From positions 248,001 through 312,000 of the forward strand of contig NZ_VJZK01000003.1 of the NCBI RefSeq assembly GCF_007109225.1: a stretch of 64,000 nucleotides of DNA, written 5' to 3'. The DNA is from Flavobacterium sp. GT3R68 (GTDB taxonomy: Bacteria > Bacteroidota > Bacteroidia > Flavobacteriales > Flavobacteriaceae). Below the pieces are notes generated by a model that saw only the letters and a list, made by a program, of their open reading frames with translations, was not told the origin of the DNA and did not search any database. The translations under genes and the position numbers were made by a program. Of this stretch, positions 38,836 through 48,827 are shown in pieces (within the stretch, counting starts at the first letter, position 1; the number at the start of each line of letters is the position of its first letter).

Positions 38836-40074
38836 ATGAAAATTTTAATCTCCAATATTAAAGAATTGCTTCAAATTCGGGATACTTCCGTTTCCAAAGT
38901 GTCAGGAAAAGAAATGGCCGAATTGCCTTCGATAAAAAATGCTTATTTACTGATTGAAGATAATTCAATTGCTGATTTTGGAACTATGCAAAATTGTCCT
39001 GAAATCAGTCCGGATAAAATCATTGATGCTACAGGGAAAATAGTGCTTCCCACATGGTGCGACAGTCATACGCACATCGTTTATGCGGGGAATCGCGAAC
39101 AAGAATTTGTAGATCGTATCAATGGCCTTTCGTATGAAGAAATTGCTAATCGTGGGGGTGGAATTTTGAATTCTGCTAAAAAATTGAATGAAAGTTCGGA
39201 AGAAGCAATTTACAATCAATCCAAAACACGATTGGAGGAAGTAATGAAACTGGGAACTGGTGCAATTGAAATTAAATCCGGTTATGGACTTTCTGTTGAA
39301 GGAGAACTGAAAATGCTTCGGGTAATTAAAAAACTGAAAGCCAACTATCCTGTTGCTATCAAGGCTACTTTTCTCGGCGCTCATGCATTCCCAACCGAAT
39401 ATAAAGACAATCATAAGGCCTATATTGATTTAATAGTCAATGAAATGCTTCCTCAAATAGCGGAAGAACATTTGGCAGAATATATCGATGCTTTTTGTGA
39501 AAAAGGTTATTTTTCTGTTGAAGAAACGGAGCGCATCATGCAGGCAGGTACTTCTTTTGGATTAATACCTAAAATCCATGTCAACCAATTCAATGCGATT
39601 GGTGGAATTGCCGCAGCAGTAAAATACCAAGCGCTTTCGGTAGATCATCTGGAGGTAATGAATTCCGAAGACTTTGAAGTGCTGAAAAACACCAATACAA
39701 TGCCGGTAGCGTTACCATCGTGTTCTTATTTTTTGAGTATTCCCTATACTCCTGCCCGAGAGATGATTTCCGCGGGACTGCCTCTTGCATTAGCAACTGA
39801 TTATAACCCCGGCTCCACTCCATCAGGAAATATGAATTTTGTGGTTGCAACTGCTTGTATCAAAATGAAAATGACCCCGGAAGAAGCCATTAACGCCGCT
39901 ACAATCAATGGTGCCTATGCGATGGGACTTTCAGAATCACATGGAAGTATTACTCGAGGTAAAAGAGCCAATTTAATTATAACAAAACCAGTTAGCTCTT
40001 TTTATCAATTGCCCTATGCGTTTGGAAGCAACTTAATTCATTCGGTAATTATTGAAGGAGAAGTAATTCTGTAA
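38836..40074 (+). CDS. hutI: Imidazolonepropionase
   Basis: It hydrolyses imidazolone propionate to N-formimidoyl-glutamate in histidine degradation. Starting at the ATG at 38836 the protein has 412 residues, the usual length; the upstream in-frame start would add a poorly conserved extension. Amidohydrolase motifs are seen: metal-binding DSHTHIVYAG, EIKSGYGLS, KATFLGAHAFP, HVNQFNAIGG, SVDHLEVM, LATDYNPGS. hutG lies 1 kb downstream on the same strand, separated by a minus-strand coiled-coil gene; hutU and hutH are not in the window. Confidence 0.97.
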   Translation: MKILISNIKELLQIRDTSVSKVSGKEMAELPSIKNAYLLIEDNSIADFGTMQNCPEISPDKIIDATGKIVLPTWCDSHTHIVYAGNREQEFVDRINGLSYEEIANRGGGILNSAKKLNESSEEAIYNQSKTRLEEVMKLGTGAIEIKSGYGLSVEGELKMLRVIKKLKANYPVAIKATFLGAHAFPTEYKDNHKAYIDLIVNEMLPQIAEEHLAEYIDAFCEKGYFSVEETERIMQAGTSFGLIPKIHVNQFNAIGGIAAAVKYQALSVDHLEVMNSEDFEVLKNTNTMPVALPSCSYFLSIPYTPAREMISAGLPLALATDYNPGSTPSGNMNFVVATACIKMKMTPEEAINAATINGAYAMGLSESHGSITRGKRANLIITKPVSSFYQLPYAFGSNLIHSVIIEGEVIL

Positions 40075-40093
40075 AGCTTAATGATATTAAATA

Positions 40094-40124
40094 AAAAAGG
40101 ATTCGCATTACACGAATCCTTTTT
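40094..40124. terminator. Bidirectional terminator after hutI
   Basis: Stem AAAAAGGATTCG/CGAATCCTTTTT (12 bp) with a 7-nt loop and T-run, shared with the convergent coiled-coil gene. Confidence 0.9.
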
Positions 40125-40144
40125 TATATAGTAGAATTTAAAGA

Positions 40145-41029
40145 CTATTTTAATGTGAAGCTCGTTTTTGAAATCAACTCGCTTTTATCAAATATATTCA
40201 CAAAATAAGTTCCTTTGGCAAAATCTTTACCTGGCAAGTCCTGAGTTACCTGAACCGATTTGTTTTCATATTTCACAGTTGTAATAAAGCTATAAGTCAA
40301 ACTCTTATCTCCGAAAGATTCGGTTTTCTTATCACCCAAAACGTTATTTTTACTATCAATCACCTGAACATAGTACGTTTTGTCTTCCGATTTTGCTATT
40401 GCATTTTCAGCTATCGTAAAACTGATTTTTAATACATCAGCACGTCCGGCTTTTTCGGTTTCAATCTGTTTTCCGGAACTTCTTATCTTGTAAGCTGCTG
40501 TTTTTAAATTTAAAACACTCAGTTTAGAACCTTTTTCAACCGTTTTAGCAAGTTCTTCGTTTTGTCCCACTAAAACTTCGTTGTATTTTTTCGCTTCGCC
40601 TAATACAACAACTGTACTGTCTCGCTCTGTAGTTAAAGTTGTATTTTGTTTCTTTAGCAAATCATTTTCCTGCACCAAACCTTTCATTTTGGTCTGCAAT
40701 GCAAAAAATTGGGATTTGTATTTAGCCATCGAGGCGGCATCACCTTTTGATTTTTGCAAATCAGCCATCAGCATAACCACTTTTTCTCTTTCTGCTATTA
40801 ATTCATCAGACATGGATGTGTTTTCTGCAATGGCAGCATCATAGGTAGACTTTAGTGCTTCCAAATCTTTCATCACATTTGCTTTCTCAATCTTTGTGCT
40901 ATCTAAAGTTAGTTGAGTGGTATTGGCATCAGAAGTCACTTTATAAATATATACTAAACTTCCTGCTAGAAGAAGTGCTAATACAATAATAATTGCTTTT
41001 AGACTTGAATTGCTTTTTTGATTTTCCAT
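40145..41029 (-). CDS. Membrane-anchored coiled-coil protein, unknown function
   Basis: The 294-residue product has an N-terminal membrane helix (about 12-30, IIIVLALLLAGSLVYIYKV). A long periplasmic coiled coil follows (about 40-165) rich in Glu, Lys and Leu heptads, then a C-terminal beta domain (about 175-294) with LNLKTAAYKIRSSGKQIETE, KISFTIAENAI, YYVQVIDSKNNVLG and GTYFVNIFDKSELISKTSF. I recognise no named family. It is the only gene between hutI and hutG and is on the opposite strand, so it is not part of a hut operon. Confidence 0.85.
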   Translation of the reverse strand: MENQKSNSSLKAIIIVLALLLAGSLVYIYKVTSDANTTQLTLDSTKIEKANVMKDLEALKSTYDAAIAENTSMSDELIAEREKVVMLMADLQKSKGDAASMAKYKSQFFALQTKMKGLVQENDLLKKQNTTLTTERDSTVVVLGEAKKYNEVLVGQNEELAKTVEKGSKLSVLNLKTAAYKIRSSGKQIETEKAGRADVLKISFTIAENAIAKSEDKTYYVQVIDSKNNVLGDKKTESFGDKSLTYSFITTVKYENKSVQVTQDLPGKDFAKGTYFVNIFDKSELISKTSFTLK

Positions 41030-41119
41030 ATGGTTTAAATTTTTTACTAAAATAATAATAATTCCTTTGTTATAACGAAAATTTCTATAATTATATTATT
41101 TTTGGTAAAACAATTTTTC

Positions 41120-42163
41120 ATGGAAAAGCTTATCCCATTTACAATTAATGATCTGGCAAAAGTTACCAACTATCGATGCGGAGAGATTAAGTTTGGAGAA
41201 AAAATGTTTACCATTCCTAAAGATGCTGATATCATTTCATTTCTGCATAATTGCGAGGCCAAGTATGTTTTGTTCGGTATCCCCGAAGATATTGGTGTTC
41301 GGGCAAATTATGGTAGACCCGGAGCGGCCTCGGCCTGGAATAGTGCTATTAAAAGTATCGCCAATATCCAGCACAATAGATTTTGCAAAGGCAACCAATT
41401 ATTGGTGTTGGGTCATTTGGATGTTACCGAAGCAATGGCGACCGTGCAAAATTTTGACTTCAATGATAACAATGACCGTAAAAAACTGAATTTATTGGTC
41501 GACCAGATTGATAAGGATGTTTCTCATATCATTTTCAATATCGTAAAAGCCGGCAAAATCCCTATAGTTATAGGTGGCGGACATAATAATTCGTACGGAA
41601 ATATAAAAGGAACTGCCTTGGCAAAGGGAAAACCGATTAACGCTATTAACTTTGATGCCCACTCGGATTTCAGGATTCTGGAAGGACGACATAGTGGCAA
41701 TGGATTTTCTTATGCGTATGAGGAAGGCTTTTTGAAAAAATATTTCATCTTTGGACTCCACGAAAACTATACTTCGAAAAGTGTATTGGATTCCCTGAAA
41801 AAAATTGAAGACCGCGTCCGGTTTAACACTTATGACGAGATTAAAATCAGGAAGCAAAAGTCTTTTGACGCAGAAATAGAAAAGGCTGACGAATTTGTTG
41901 CCGATGATTTTTACGGAATTGAAATCGATCTGGATGCCATCCCTAACATCGCCAGCAGTGCCATGACTACAAGTGGTTTTTCAGTGGAGGAACTACGTCA
42001 GTTTGTCTATCATTTCGCCCAAAACCAAAAAGCGGCATATATTCACATCTGTGAAGGAGCCCCGGATCTGAGTGAAGAGCAGAACAACCATTTGATTGGA
42101 AAATTAATAGGCTATCTGGTGACGGATTTCATGAAGGCCAATTTTGTAGTTGTACCCGTTTAA
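41120..42163 (+). CDS. hutG: Formimidoylglutamase (arginase/ureohydrolase family)
   Basis: The 347-residue ureohydrolase starts at the ATG at 41120; an alternative start six codons upstream is less likely. It has the manganese-binding motifs GGGHNNSYGN, NFDAHSDFR and GIEIDLDAIP of the arginase superfamily. Its place near hutI and the Bacteroidota-typical N terminus favour formimidoylglutamase, which yields glutamate and formamide in histidine degradation. An arginase or agmatinase role cannot be excluded from sequence alone. Confidence 0.85.
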   Translation: MEKLIPFTINDLAKVTNYRCGEIKFGEKMFTIPKDADIISFLHNCEAKYVLFGIPEDIGVRANYGRPGAASAWNSAIKSIANIQHNRFCKGNQLLVLGHLDVTEAMATVQNFDFNDNNDRKKLNLLVDQIDKDVSHIIFNIVKAGKIPIVIGGGHNNSYGNIKGTALAKGKPINAINFDAHSDFRILEGRHSGNGFSYAYEEGFLKKYFIFGLHENYTSKSVLDSLKKIEDRVRFNTYDEIKIRKQKSFDAEIEKADEFVADDFYGIEIDLDAIPNIASSAMTTSGFSVEELRQFVYHFAQNQKAAYIHICEGAPDLSEEQNNHLIGKLIGYLVTDFMKANFVVVPV

Positions 42164-42223
42164 GTTTTTTCGCTAAATAAGCCCCTCAAAACCATCATTA
42201 AATCGATATAAATTAATTAAGAC

Positions 42224-42231
42224 TATCTTTG
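42224..42231 (+). promoter_or_regulatory. Possible -7 element of the DEAD-box helicase gene (TATCTTTG)
   Basis: TATCTTTG fits TAnnTTTG and lies 44 bp before the ATG at 42276. A TTG at the expected distance is missing, so this is partial support. Confidence 0.45.
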
Positions 42232-42275
42232 CAAAAATATTTTGTGTAAAACACGAGATACTTAATTCCCAATTT

Positions 42276-43526
42276 ATGTTATTCGAAGATTTATCACTTT
42301 CAAAAAGTATACAAAAAGCCGTATTTGAAGAAGGCTACCTTTCAGCAACTCCAATTCAGGAAAAAGCTATTCCAATCGTTCTGGCGGGTCAGGATTTGAT
42401 TGGCTGCGCGCAAACAGGAACAGGGAAAACCGGCGCATTTGCTATCCCTATTATTCATCAATTGCACCGAATTGTCGGCTCCTCTAAAAAAGCGAAGCAA
42501 ATCCGTGCGTTAATAATAACTCCTACAAGAGAATTAGCGGTACAGATCGGACAAAGTTTCGATACGTATGGTAAATATACCAACTTGACACAACTGACCA
42601 TTTTTGGCGGCGTTTCTCAGGTACCACAGGTGGAAACATTAAAAAAAGGGGTGGATATTTTAGTAGCTACTCCAGGCCGATTATTAGATTTGCACAAACA
42701 AGGTTTTATCGATATCGATCATCTGCATGTTCTGGTTCTTGATGAAGCGGATCAGATGCTGGATATGGGGTTTGTCAATGATGTGAAGAAAATCGTTAAG
42801 CTTACACCAAAAAACAGACAGACATTATTCTTTTCTGCCACCATGCCCATTGCCATCAGGGAATTAGCCGAAATGTTCCTTACAGATCCAGCAACCGTAA
42901 CAGTGTCACCAATTTCTTCTACTGCAGAAAATGTGGAACAGCATCTTTATTTTGTCGAAAAAACAGAGAAGAGAAATTTATTATATCACCTGATTAAAAA
43001 CGAAAACCTGTCGGATGTTTTGGTATTCTCCAGAACAAAACATGGAGCGGATAACGTGGTTAAAGCCCTGCGAAAACACGATATTGCTGCTGAAGCCATC
43101 CATGGAGATAAATCCCAAAATGCGAGACAACGGGTTTTGGATGCCTTTAAAAATAAAGAGGTTGGTGTTTTGGTTGCCACCGATATTGCCGCACGTGGAA
43201 TCGATATTGACCAATTACCGTATGTAATCAATTTTGATCTTCCTAATATTCCTGAAACCTATGTACACCGTATTGGCCGTACAGGTCGCGCCGGAAACGG
43301 AGGAATTGCGATTTCTTTTTGCAGTAAAGACGAGCATCAATATTGGAAAGACATTCAAAAACTCATTAAGGTGGATGTGAAGACAATTTCGGATCATCCT
43401 TATCCTTGGCATGCAGGTGGTTCCCCCGATGGAGAGGCAAAACCTAAAAACTCCAATCGTAGTGCGGGCGCCCATAAATCAAGGAAATCCCCTACTTCAA
43501 AAGCCAATAAAAAGCGTTGGTACTAA
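42276..43526 (+). CDS. DEAD-box RNA helicase, RhlE-like
   Basis: The 416-residue helicase has the Q motif (ATPIQEKAIP), motif I AQTGTGKTGAF, PTRELAVQIG, motif II VLDEADQMLDMGF, motif III FSATMP, VFSRTKHGAD, ATDIAARGIDI and motif VI HRIGRTGRAG. A short basic tail (KSRKSPTSKANKKRWY) follows. It unwinds RNA in ribosome assembly or mRNA decay. Monocistronic. Confidence 0.95.
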   Translation: MLFEDLSLSKSIQKAVFEEGYLSATPIQEKAIPIVLAGQDLIGCAQTGTGKTGAFAIPIIHQLHRIVGSSKKAKQIRALIITPTRELAVQIGQSFDTYGKYTNLTQLTIFGGVSQVPQVETLKKGVDILVATPGRLLDLHKQGFIDIDHLHVLVLDEADQMLDMGFVNDVKKIVKLTPKNRQTLFFSATMPIAIRELAEMFLTDPATVTVSPISSTAENVEQHLYFVEKTEKRNLLYHLIKNENLSDVLVFSRTKHGADNVVKALRKHDIAAEAIHGDKSQNARQRVLDAFKNKEVGVLVATDIAARGIDIDQLPYVINFDLPNIPETYVHRIGRTGRAGNGGIAISFCSKDEHQYWKDIQKLIKVDVKTISDHPYPWHAGGSPDGEAKPKNSNRSAGAHKSRKSPTSKANKKRWY

Positions 43527-43662
43527 CTTGACCTTTAGATTTGGTTAATAATTTACATTTTTAACACATTTAATTTCATTTTTTTAAGAATCTGTTGACG
43601 GAGATTTTATACTGATTTCACTACTTTTATAGTAAGTTTTAATCAATTTAATTCAAAGTATT

Positions 43663-44115
43663 ATGGAAACACTTCTTAAAAGAAACGGGCTGTCCTCTCC
43701 AGTAAATACTCTGATTGAAGACTTTTTTTCAAAAGATATTTTTGATTGGGCTGATAAAAATTTTGCCGCAGTTGGTGCGAATTTACCATCAGTAAATTTA
43801 AAGGAAACCGATAATTCTTTAGAAATTGAGATGGCCGTTCCGGGAATGAAAAAAGAAGATTTTAAGGTGGAAATTGACAACAACATGCTTATCATTTCAT
43901 CTGAAAGAGAAGAAGAGAAAGAGGAAAACAGAAAAAAAGATAATTATGTTCGTAAAGAGTTCAATTACCGCTCCTTTTACAGATCATTTTTTCTTCCTGA
44001 ATCCATTGATGAGAATAAAATAGATGCCAACTATATTGACGGTATCTTACATGTAGTGGTAGCCAAAAAACTAATCGACAAAAAGAAATCACCTAAGACG
44101 ATTTTGATGAAATAA
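43663..44115 (+). CDS. Hsp20 / alpha-crystallin small heat shock protein
   Basis: The 150-residue protein has a short N terminus, an alpha-crystallin domain (about 42-140) with LPSVNLKETDNSLEIEMAVP, MKKEDFKVEIDNNMLII and REFNYRSFYRSFFLPE-like strands, and a short tail whose PKTIL replaces the usual IXI motif. It prevents aggregation of unfolding proteins as an ATP-independent holdase. It is followed by a terminator overlapping the end of the convergent kinase gene. Confidence 0.95.
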   Translation: METLLKRNGLSSPVNTLIEDFFSKDIFDWADKNFAAVGANLPSVNLKETDNSLEIEMAVPGMKKEDFKVEIDNNMLIISSEREEEKEENRKKDNYVRKEFNYRSFYRSFFLPESIDENKIDANYIDGILHVVVAKKLIDKKKSPKTILMK

Positions 44116-44145
44116 GTATTCCTTTAAGGAATAAATTTTAAAAAG

Positions 44146-44176
44146 AAACACTGACATTAGTCGGTGTTTTTGTTTT
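44146..44176 (+). terminator. Terminator of the Hsp20 gene
   Basis: Stem AAACACTGAC/GTCGGTGTTT (one G-U pair) with the 4-nt loop ATTA, then Ts; it overlaps the last codons of the convergent kinase gene. Confidence 0.75.
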
Positions 44177-46361
44177 TATTAATCTGATTACTAATCACCT
44201 GGAACAACTTGACCGGTTCAAATGGTTTGATAATTATATCGTTCATTCCGGAGGCAATTACCTCTTCGATCACTTCTTCTTTGGCAAACGCCGTTAGTGC
44301 AACTATAGGAGTAGTAATACCTAATTCCCGTATCTTTTTGGCGCTGTCAAAACCATTAATTACCGGCATATTCAGGTCCATCAGGATAACGTCAAACGTT
44401 TCTTTCTTGAGTAATTTTAAGGCAATAAGTCCATCATCCACAACCTGACATTTAAAATTATTGCCTTCCAGTATCTTTTTGGTTACCATCTGATTGATCT
44501 TATTATCTTCCACGACTAATACTCTGAAAATCTGGCTGGAAGTCAAATCCACTTCAAAATCACTGATAATCTTATTGGATTTTACGATATCGACTATAAA
44601 ACCAATGGTGAAAGTAAAGGTGGTGCCCTCACCTTCTCTACTGTCAAGTGAAATTTTACTGCCAAACAATTCAATAAGCCGTTGTACAATAGCCAACCCC
44701 AAACCAGTGCCCTGATAGTCGTCTTCTTTACGTTCTATCTGAACAAATTTCTCGAAAATTTTAGCCTGATCGTCCTTCGCAATTCCAATTCCATTATCCT
44801 TTATCTGGAACTGAATATAATTCATTTTATTTTCAACCCTTATCAAATCTGCGGTGACTGTTACTTTTCCTTTTTTGGTAAATTTTAGTGCATTACTGAT
44901 CAAATTCATCAATATCTGTGAAAGTCGAAGTTTATCCCCAATTAAAAACTCAGGTATTGCCGAATCGATTTCGCATTTCAGTTTATTTTTATTCTTATTG
45001 GCAATAAACTGCAGTGAACTCAACACCGTATTGATTTCATCTGTAATATTGAAAGTCAGGTTTTCCAATATAATTTTATTCTCCTCGATTTTATTGATTT
45101 GTAAAATATCGTTCACCAGTGACAACAGGTATTTCGCTGAAAATTTGAGAGAATTGATGTATGGACTGTTGATCAGCTCTTTGTGTTCATCCAATATCAT
45201 ATTAGTAATGCCTACCACTCCATATAACGGAGTACGCAATTCGTGGCTTATAGTAGATACAAATTGGGTTTTAAGCAGAGAAGCTTCTTCAGCTTTTTCC
45301 TTTGCAAATTTCAGCTCCTGGTTAGCGGCTGTCAATTCTAAATTTATTTTCTTTCTGAACCTGTTATTTTTATACAGCGTGTATAATAATAGAAGTAAAA
45401 TCAGAAATACGATAATAAACAGGATTACGACAATTTTGGACTGTTTTATGTTTTTGTTCTGAATGTATTTCTCGGATTCAATCTTATCAACCTGTCGTTT
45501 ATATTCTTCCAGTTCCACACTTAAACCGGCGACTTTTACAGCCTTGGTACGTTCTTCATTATAATATTTGGTCGCCAGTTCACTGAACTTATCGGAGTAA
45601 TAATACGCTTTATCAAATTGTTTGGTCTTTGCATATAATTTAGCCAGATAATCATAGACATCTGCTGCATTGGCTTCCAATAATTTTGGGATGTCTTTTT
45701 CAGTGTAGTCAAGAGCCGTTTTTAATGCTGTTTCAGCCTTGTCAAATTCATTGGTATGGGTGTAATACAAACCGTATAGAGAATATAACGAAATATTGGC
45801 TTCCAGATCATCTGTCTTTTTTACAATCGGCTCGGCATTTCTCAGATATGGTAACCCACCATCATAATTATCCATTAAAAAATACGCACTCGCAATATTT
45901 AAATTGATAAACATCACCTGCGTATTATCATTAAGCTTTAAGGCATATGATAAGGCTGTCTCGTAATATTCTATCCCTTTTTTATAACTGATTTTACGAT
46001 AGTAGTAGACATTTCCAAGATTGTTATTGAGGGCATAAATCAGGAAATTATCCGAAGCAGCATTAGCACTTTTCACACCTTTGTTATAAAAACTGATGGC
46101 TTTGTTATAATCCGAAAACTCTTCAAAATTCAGCGCAATGAGATTATACGACCGCGCCATGAGTTTATTGTCATTGATCTTATGGGCTTCGTCCAACGCT
46201 TTTCTGGCAAGACGTAATGATTGGTCGCATTCTAATTTGCGGAGATAATCACTCGCTTTTACAATCATATCATTAATATCTGAACTTGTTACCTTTTCGG
46301 ATTGGCCGGAAGCCAGCTGAAAAGCTAATAATACAAATAAAAATAACAGGCGTTGAAGCAT
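44157..46361 (-). CDS. TPR-containing hybrid sensor histidine kinase
   Basis: The 734-residue protein has a signal peptide (1-20, ASGQS). A periplasmic array of tetratricopeptide repeats follows (about 30-270; ARSYNLIALNFEEFSDYNKA, AISFYNKGVKSA), then a coiled-coil segment, a membrane helix (about 308-328) and another coiled coil. HisKA carries His373 in SHELRTPLYG. HATPase has ILMNLISNALKFT, DNGIGIAKD and GTGLGLAIV. The C-terminal receiver has phospho-acceptor Asp662 in LMDLNMP and ALTAFAKEE. No output domain is fused, and no partner regulator gene is near. Periplasmic TPRs suggest sensing a protein or peptide ligand. Confidence 0.95.
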   Translation of the reverse strand: MLQRLLFLFVLLAFQLASGQSEKVTSSDINDMIVKASDYLRKLECDQSLRLARKALDEAHKINDNKLMARSYNLIALNFEEFSDYNKAISFYNKGVKSANAASDNFLIYALNNNLGNVYYYRKISYKKGIEYYETALSYALKLNDNTQVMFINLNIASAYFLMDNYDGGLPYLRNAEPIVKKTDDLEANISLYSLYGLYYTHTNEFDKAETALKTALDYTEKDIPKLLEANAADVYDYLAKLYAKTKQFDKAYYYSDKFSELATKYYNEERTKAVKVAGLSVELEEYKRQVDKIESEKYIQNKNIKQSKIVVILFIIVFLILLLLLYTLYKNNRFRKKINLELTAANQELKFAKEKAEEASLLKTQFVSTISHELRTPLYGVVGITNMILDEHKELINSPYINSLKFSAKYLLSLVNDILQINKIEENKIILENLTFNITDEINTVLSSLQFIANKNKNKLKCEIDSAIPEFLIGDKLRLSQILMNLISNALKFTKKGKVTVTADLIRVENKMNYIQFQIKDNGIGIAKDDQAKIFEKFVQIERKEDDYQGTGLGLAIVQRLIELFGSKISLDSREGEGTTFTFTIGFIVDIVKSNKIISDFEVDLTSSQIFRVLVVEDNKINQMVTKKILEGNNFKCQVVDDGLIALKLLKKETFDVILMDLNMPVINGFDSAKKIRELGITTPIVALTAFAKEEVIEEVIASGMNDIIIKPFEPVKLFQVISNQINKNKNTD

Positions 46362-46491
46362 TTTGACAGTAAAATTTTAGAGATTACTAATGTAATAAAC
46401 CTTTTGAATAATGAACGCTATTTTCTTATATTTTTTTATGAAAGAAGTGATAGTGAGATTATTATCAGCAATAACAACAATCCACGTAAAA

Positions 46492-46516
46492 ACAAAAAAG
46501 AGGCTCATGAGCCTCC
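46492..46516 (-). terminator. Terminator of the ettA-type gene
   Basis: Palindrome GAGGCTCATGAGCCTC (46500-46515) is flanked by an A-run on the plus strand, giving a T-run on the minus strand 9 bp after the stop codon. Confidence 0.7.
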
Positions 46517-46524
46517 TTTTTGTT

Positions 46525-48219
46525 TTAACTTCTAATCAGTTTTCTATATTTAAGTCGTTTCGGAGTTAAATCCCCGCCTAAACGTTTCTTTTTATTTTCT
46601 TCATACTCAGAGAAGCCACCTTCGAAATAATATACTTCCGAATTTCCTTCAAAAGCCAGAATGTGTGTACAAATCCTGTCCAGGAACCATCTGTCGTGTG
46701 AAATCACTACCGCACAACCTGCAAAATTCTCCAAACCTTCCTCTAAAGCCCGAAGCGTGTTGATATCCAAGTCATTTGTCGGCTCATCCAGTAAAAGTAC
46801 GTTTCCTTCTTCCTTTAAAGTCATCGCAAGATGCAAACGGTTTCTCTCTCCACCGGAAAGTGTAGATACTTTTTTATTCTGATCGCTTCCGCCAAAGTTA
46901 AATCGGCTCAAATAAGCACGGGAGTTAACTTGTCTTCCACCCATCATAATCAATTCCTGCCCATCGCAGAAGTTTTCCCAGATTGATTTATCCGGATTGA
47001 TATTAGAGTGCGCCTGATCTACATAAGCAATTTTGACGGTTTCCCCTACTGAAAATTCTCCGCTATCGGTTTCCTGCTCTCCCATAATCATTCTGAAAAT
47101 AGTCGATTTACCGGCACCGTTAGGTCCAATGATTCCAACAATTCCAGCCTGTGGTAAAGTAAAGTTCAAGTTATCGTACAATAATTTATCTCCGAATCCT
47201 TTTGCCACATTTTTGGCTTCAATAACATTTGTTCCTAAACGCGGACCATTTGGGATGTAGATCTCCAAATTCTCATCCAGAGCTTTTTGGTCTTCATTCA
47301 ATAATTTATCATAGTTCTGCAAACGCGCTTTCTGTTTCGTCTGACGGCCTTTTGCTCCTTGACGCACCCAGTCCAATTCGCGTTCTAAGTTTTTTCTGCG
47401 TTTTGAGGCAACTTTTTCTTCCAATGCCATTCTGCTTGATTTTTGGTCTAACCAAGAAGAATAATTCCCTTTCCATGGAATACCTTCACCTCTGTCCAAT
47501 TCCAAAATCCATCCGGCAACGTTATCAAGGAAATAACGGTCGTGCGTTACTGCAATTACAGTTCCTGCATATTGTGCCAAATGTTGTTCTAACCAAAGTA
47601 CACTTTCAGCATCCAGGTGATTCGTAGGCTCATCCAAAAGCAAAACGTCCGGTTGTTGCAATAATAAACGACATAATGCTACACGGCGACGCTCTCCTCC
47701 TGATAAATTTTTAATTGGTGTATCGCCTTCAGGAGTGCGCAGTGCATCCATCGCGATTTCTAGTTTGGTATCAATTTCCCAAGCACCTAACGCATCAATT
47801 TTGTCTTGCAATAATGCCTGACGGTCCATTAGTTTTTCCATCTTGTCGGCATCTTCATACACCTCCGGCAAACCAAACATATCGTTGATTTTATTAAACT
47901 CATCCAAAACTGACATCGTTTCGGCAACTCCTTCACGAACCACTTCAATAACTGTTTTTGCATCGTCTAATTGCGGTTCCTGCTCCAGATAACCCACAGT
48001 ATATCCGGGGGCGAAAACCACATCTCCCTGATAGTTTTTATCGACTCCTGCAATAATCTTCAATAAAGAAGACTTTCCAGAACCATTTAGTCCTAAAATA
48101 CCAATTTTTGCTCCGTAAAAAAAGCTCAAATAAATATTTTTTAATACTTGTTTATCACTGCTTGAATACGTTTTACTCAATTTTGACATTGAGAATATTA
48201 CTTTCTTATCGTCTGACAT
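46525..48219 (-). CDS. ettA: EttA-like ABC-F translational throttle ATPase
   Basis: The 564-residue soluble protein has two ABC domains. The first has Walker A GLNGSGKSS, signature LSGGERRRVALC and Walker [15 protein letters not shown]. The EttA-type arm and linker follow (WVRQGAKGRQTKQKARLQNY), and the second domain has GPNGAGKSTIFRMI, LSGGERNRLHLAMTLK and [15 protein letters not shown]. It is the usual length for EttA, which regulates initiating ribosomes by binding the E site in response to ADP/ATP. A small membrane-protein gene lies just upstream on the same strand (30 bp). Confidence 0.95.
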   Translation of the reverse strand: MSDDKKVIFSMSKLSKTYSSSDKQVLKNIYLSFFYGAKIGILGLNGSGKSSLLKIIAGVDKNYQGDVVFAPGYTVGYLEQEPQLDDAKTVIEVVREGVAETMSVLDEFNKINDMFGLPEVYEDADKMEKLMDRQALLQDKIDALGAWEIDTKLEIAMDALRTPEGDTPIKNLSGGERRRVALCRLLLQQPDVLLLDEPTNHLDAESVLWLEQHLAQYAGTVIAVTHDRYFLDNVAGWILELDRGEGIPWKGNYSSWLDQKSSRMALEEKVASKRRKNLERELDWVRQGAKGRQTKQKARLQNYDKLLNEDQKALDENLEIYIPNGPRLGTNVIEAKNVAKGFGDKLLYDNLNFTLPQAGIVGIIGPNGAGKSTIFRMIMGEQETDSGEFSVGETVKIAYVDQAHSNINPDKSIWENFCDGQELIMMGGRQVNSRAYLSRFNFGGSDQNKKVSTLSGGERNRLHLAMTLKEEGNVLLLDEPTNDLDINTLRALEEGLENFAGCAVVISHDRWFLDRICTHILAFEGNSEVYYFEGGFSEYEENKKKRLGGDLTPKRLKYRKLIRS

Positions 48220-48248
48220 ATTTAATTATTTTTATTTTTATTAATTTA

Positions 48249-48431
48249 TTAGAGGCGTCCTTTCAATGAACTGAAAACCCATGCATTGGCTAAAAATCCA
48301 ACTCCCACTGCACCAAAACCCCAACCTGCAGTATCATCATATCGGAAAGCACCCAATGCAATTAGTAGCAATCCCATGATTATCATTATTAAAGTAGCCC
48401 ATCCTAAAATAGTATTTTTATTCATTCCCAT
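48249..48431 (-). CDS. CAL67264-type small membrane protein
   Basis: The 60-residue protein has two membrane helices (about 8-27 and 36-54) and a short loop FRYDDTAGWGFG. It is strongly reminiscent of the small CAL67264 family membrane proteins conserved in Flavobacteriia, whose function is unknown. It is 30 bp upstream of the ettA-type gene on the same strand, so both may share a transcript. The start could also be the ATG two codons in (MNKNTILG). Confidence 0.75.
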   Translation of the reverse strand: MGMNKNTILGWATLIMIIMGLLLIALGAFRYDDTAGWGFGAVGVGFLANAWVFSSLKGRL

Positions 48432-48827
48432 AAATTCTGGTATTTTTATTATTTCAGAAGCGCAAATATCGGGAATTTAAAGGAATTTGAATATATCATT
48501 TTGCAAATATTTGAAGTCCAGTGAACCAATTTGCATGAAATTGAAATTTTAATACTCTATTAGTATTTTATCCTTTTTAAAATCAATTATATAATTTTTG
48601 TAAGAATTTATAATTAAAACTATACCGGAAATACTAATTAGCCACGATTGTTTTGAGCGGTTGTTTAAGTCACTTTGCTTAATCTATTAATTGCTAATTA
48701 ATTATATTTATTTAAAAATTTTCTTGTTAATTTATTTTCTTTCTCTAAGAAAAATCTTAATTTCGGCATTGAAATTTATTTGCAAATTCATCTCAAAAAA
48801 CAATTTTTAATCAATTAAAATTTAATC
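48432..48827. other. 396-bp AT-rich intergenic region upstream of the RiPP precursor
   Basis: This divergent spacer must contain the promoter of the graspetide precursor and that of the small membrane-protein/ettA unit. I see no ORF and no consensus TTG-N19-TAnnTTTG; a near match TTTATTTG is at 48775-48782. It is clearly more AT-rich than most spacers in the window. Confidence 0.55.
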
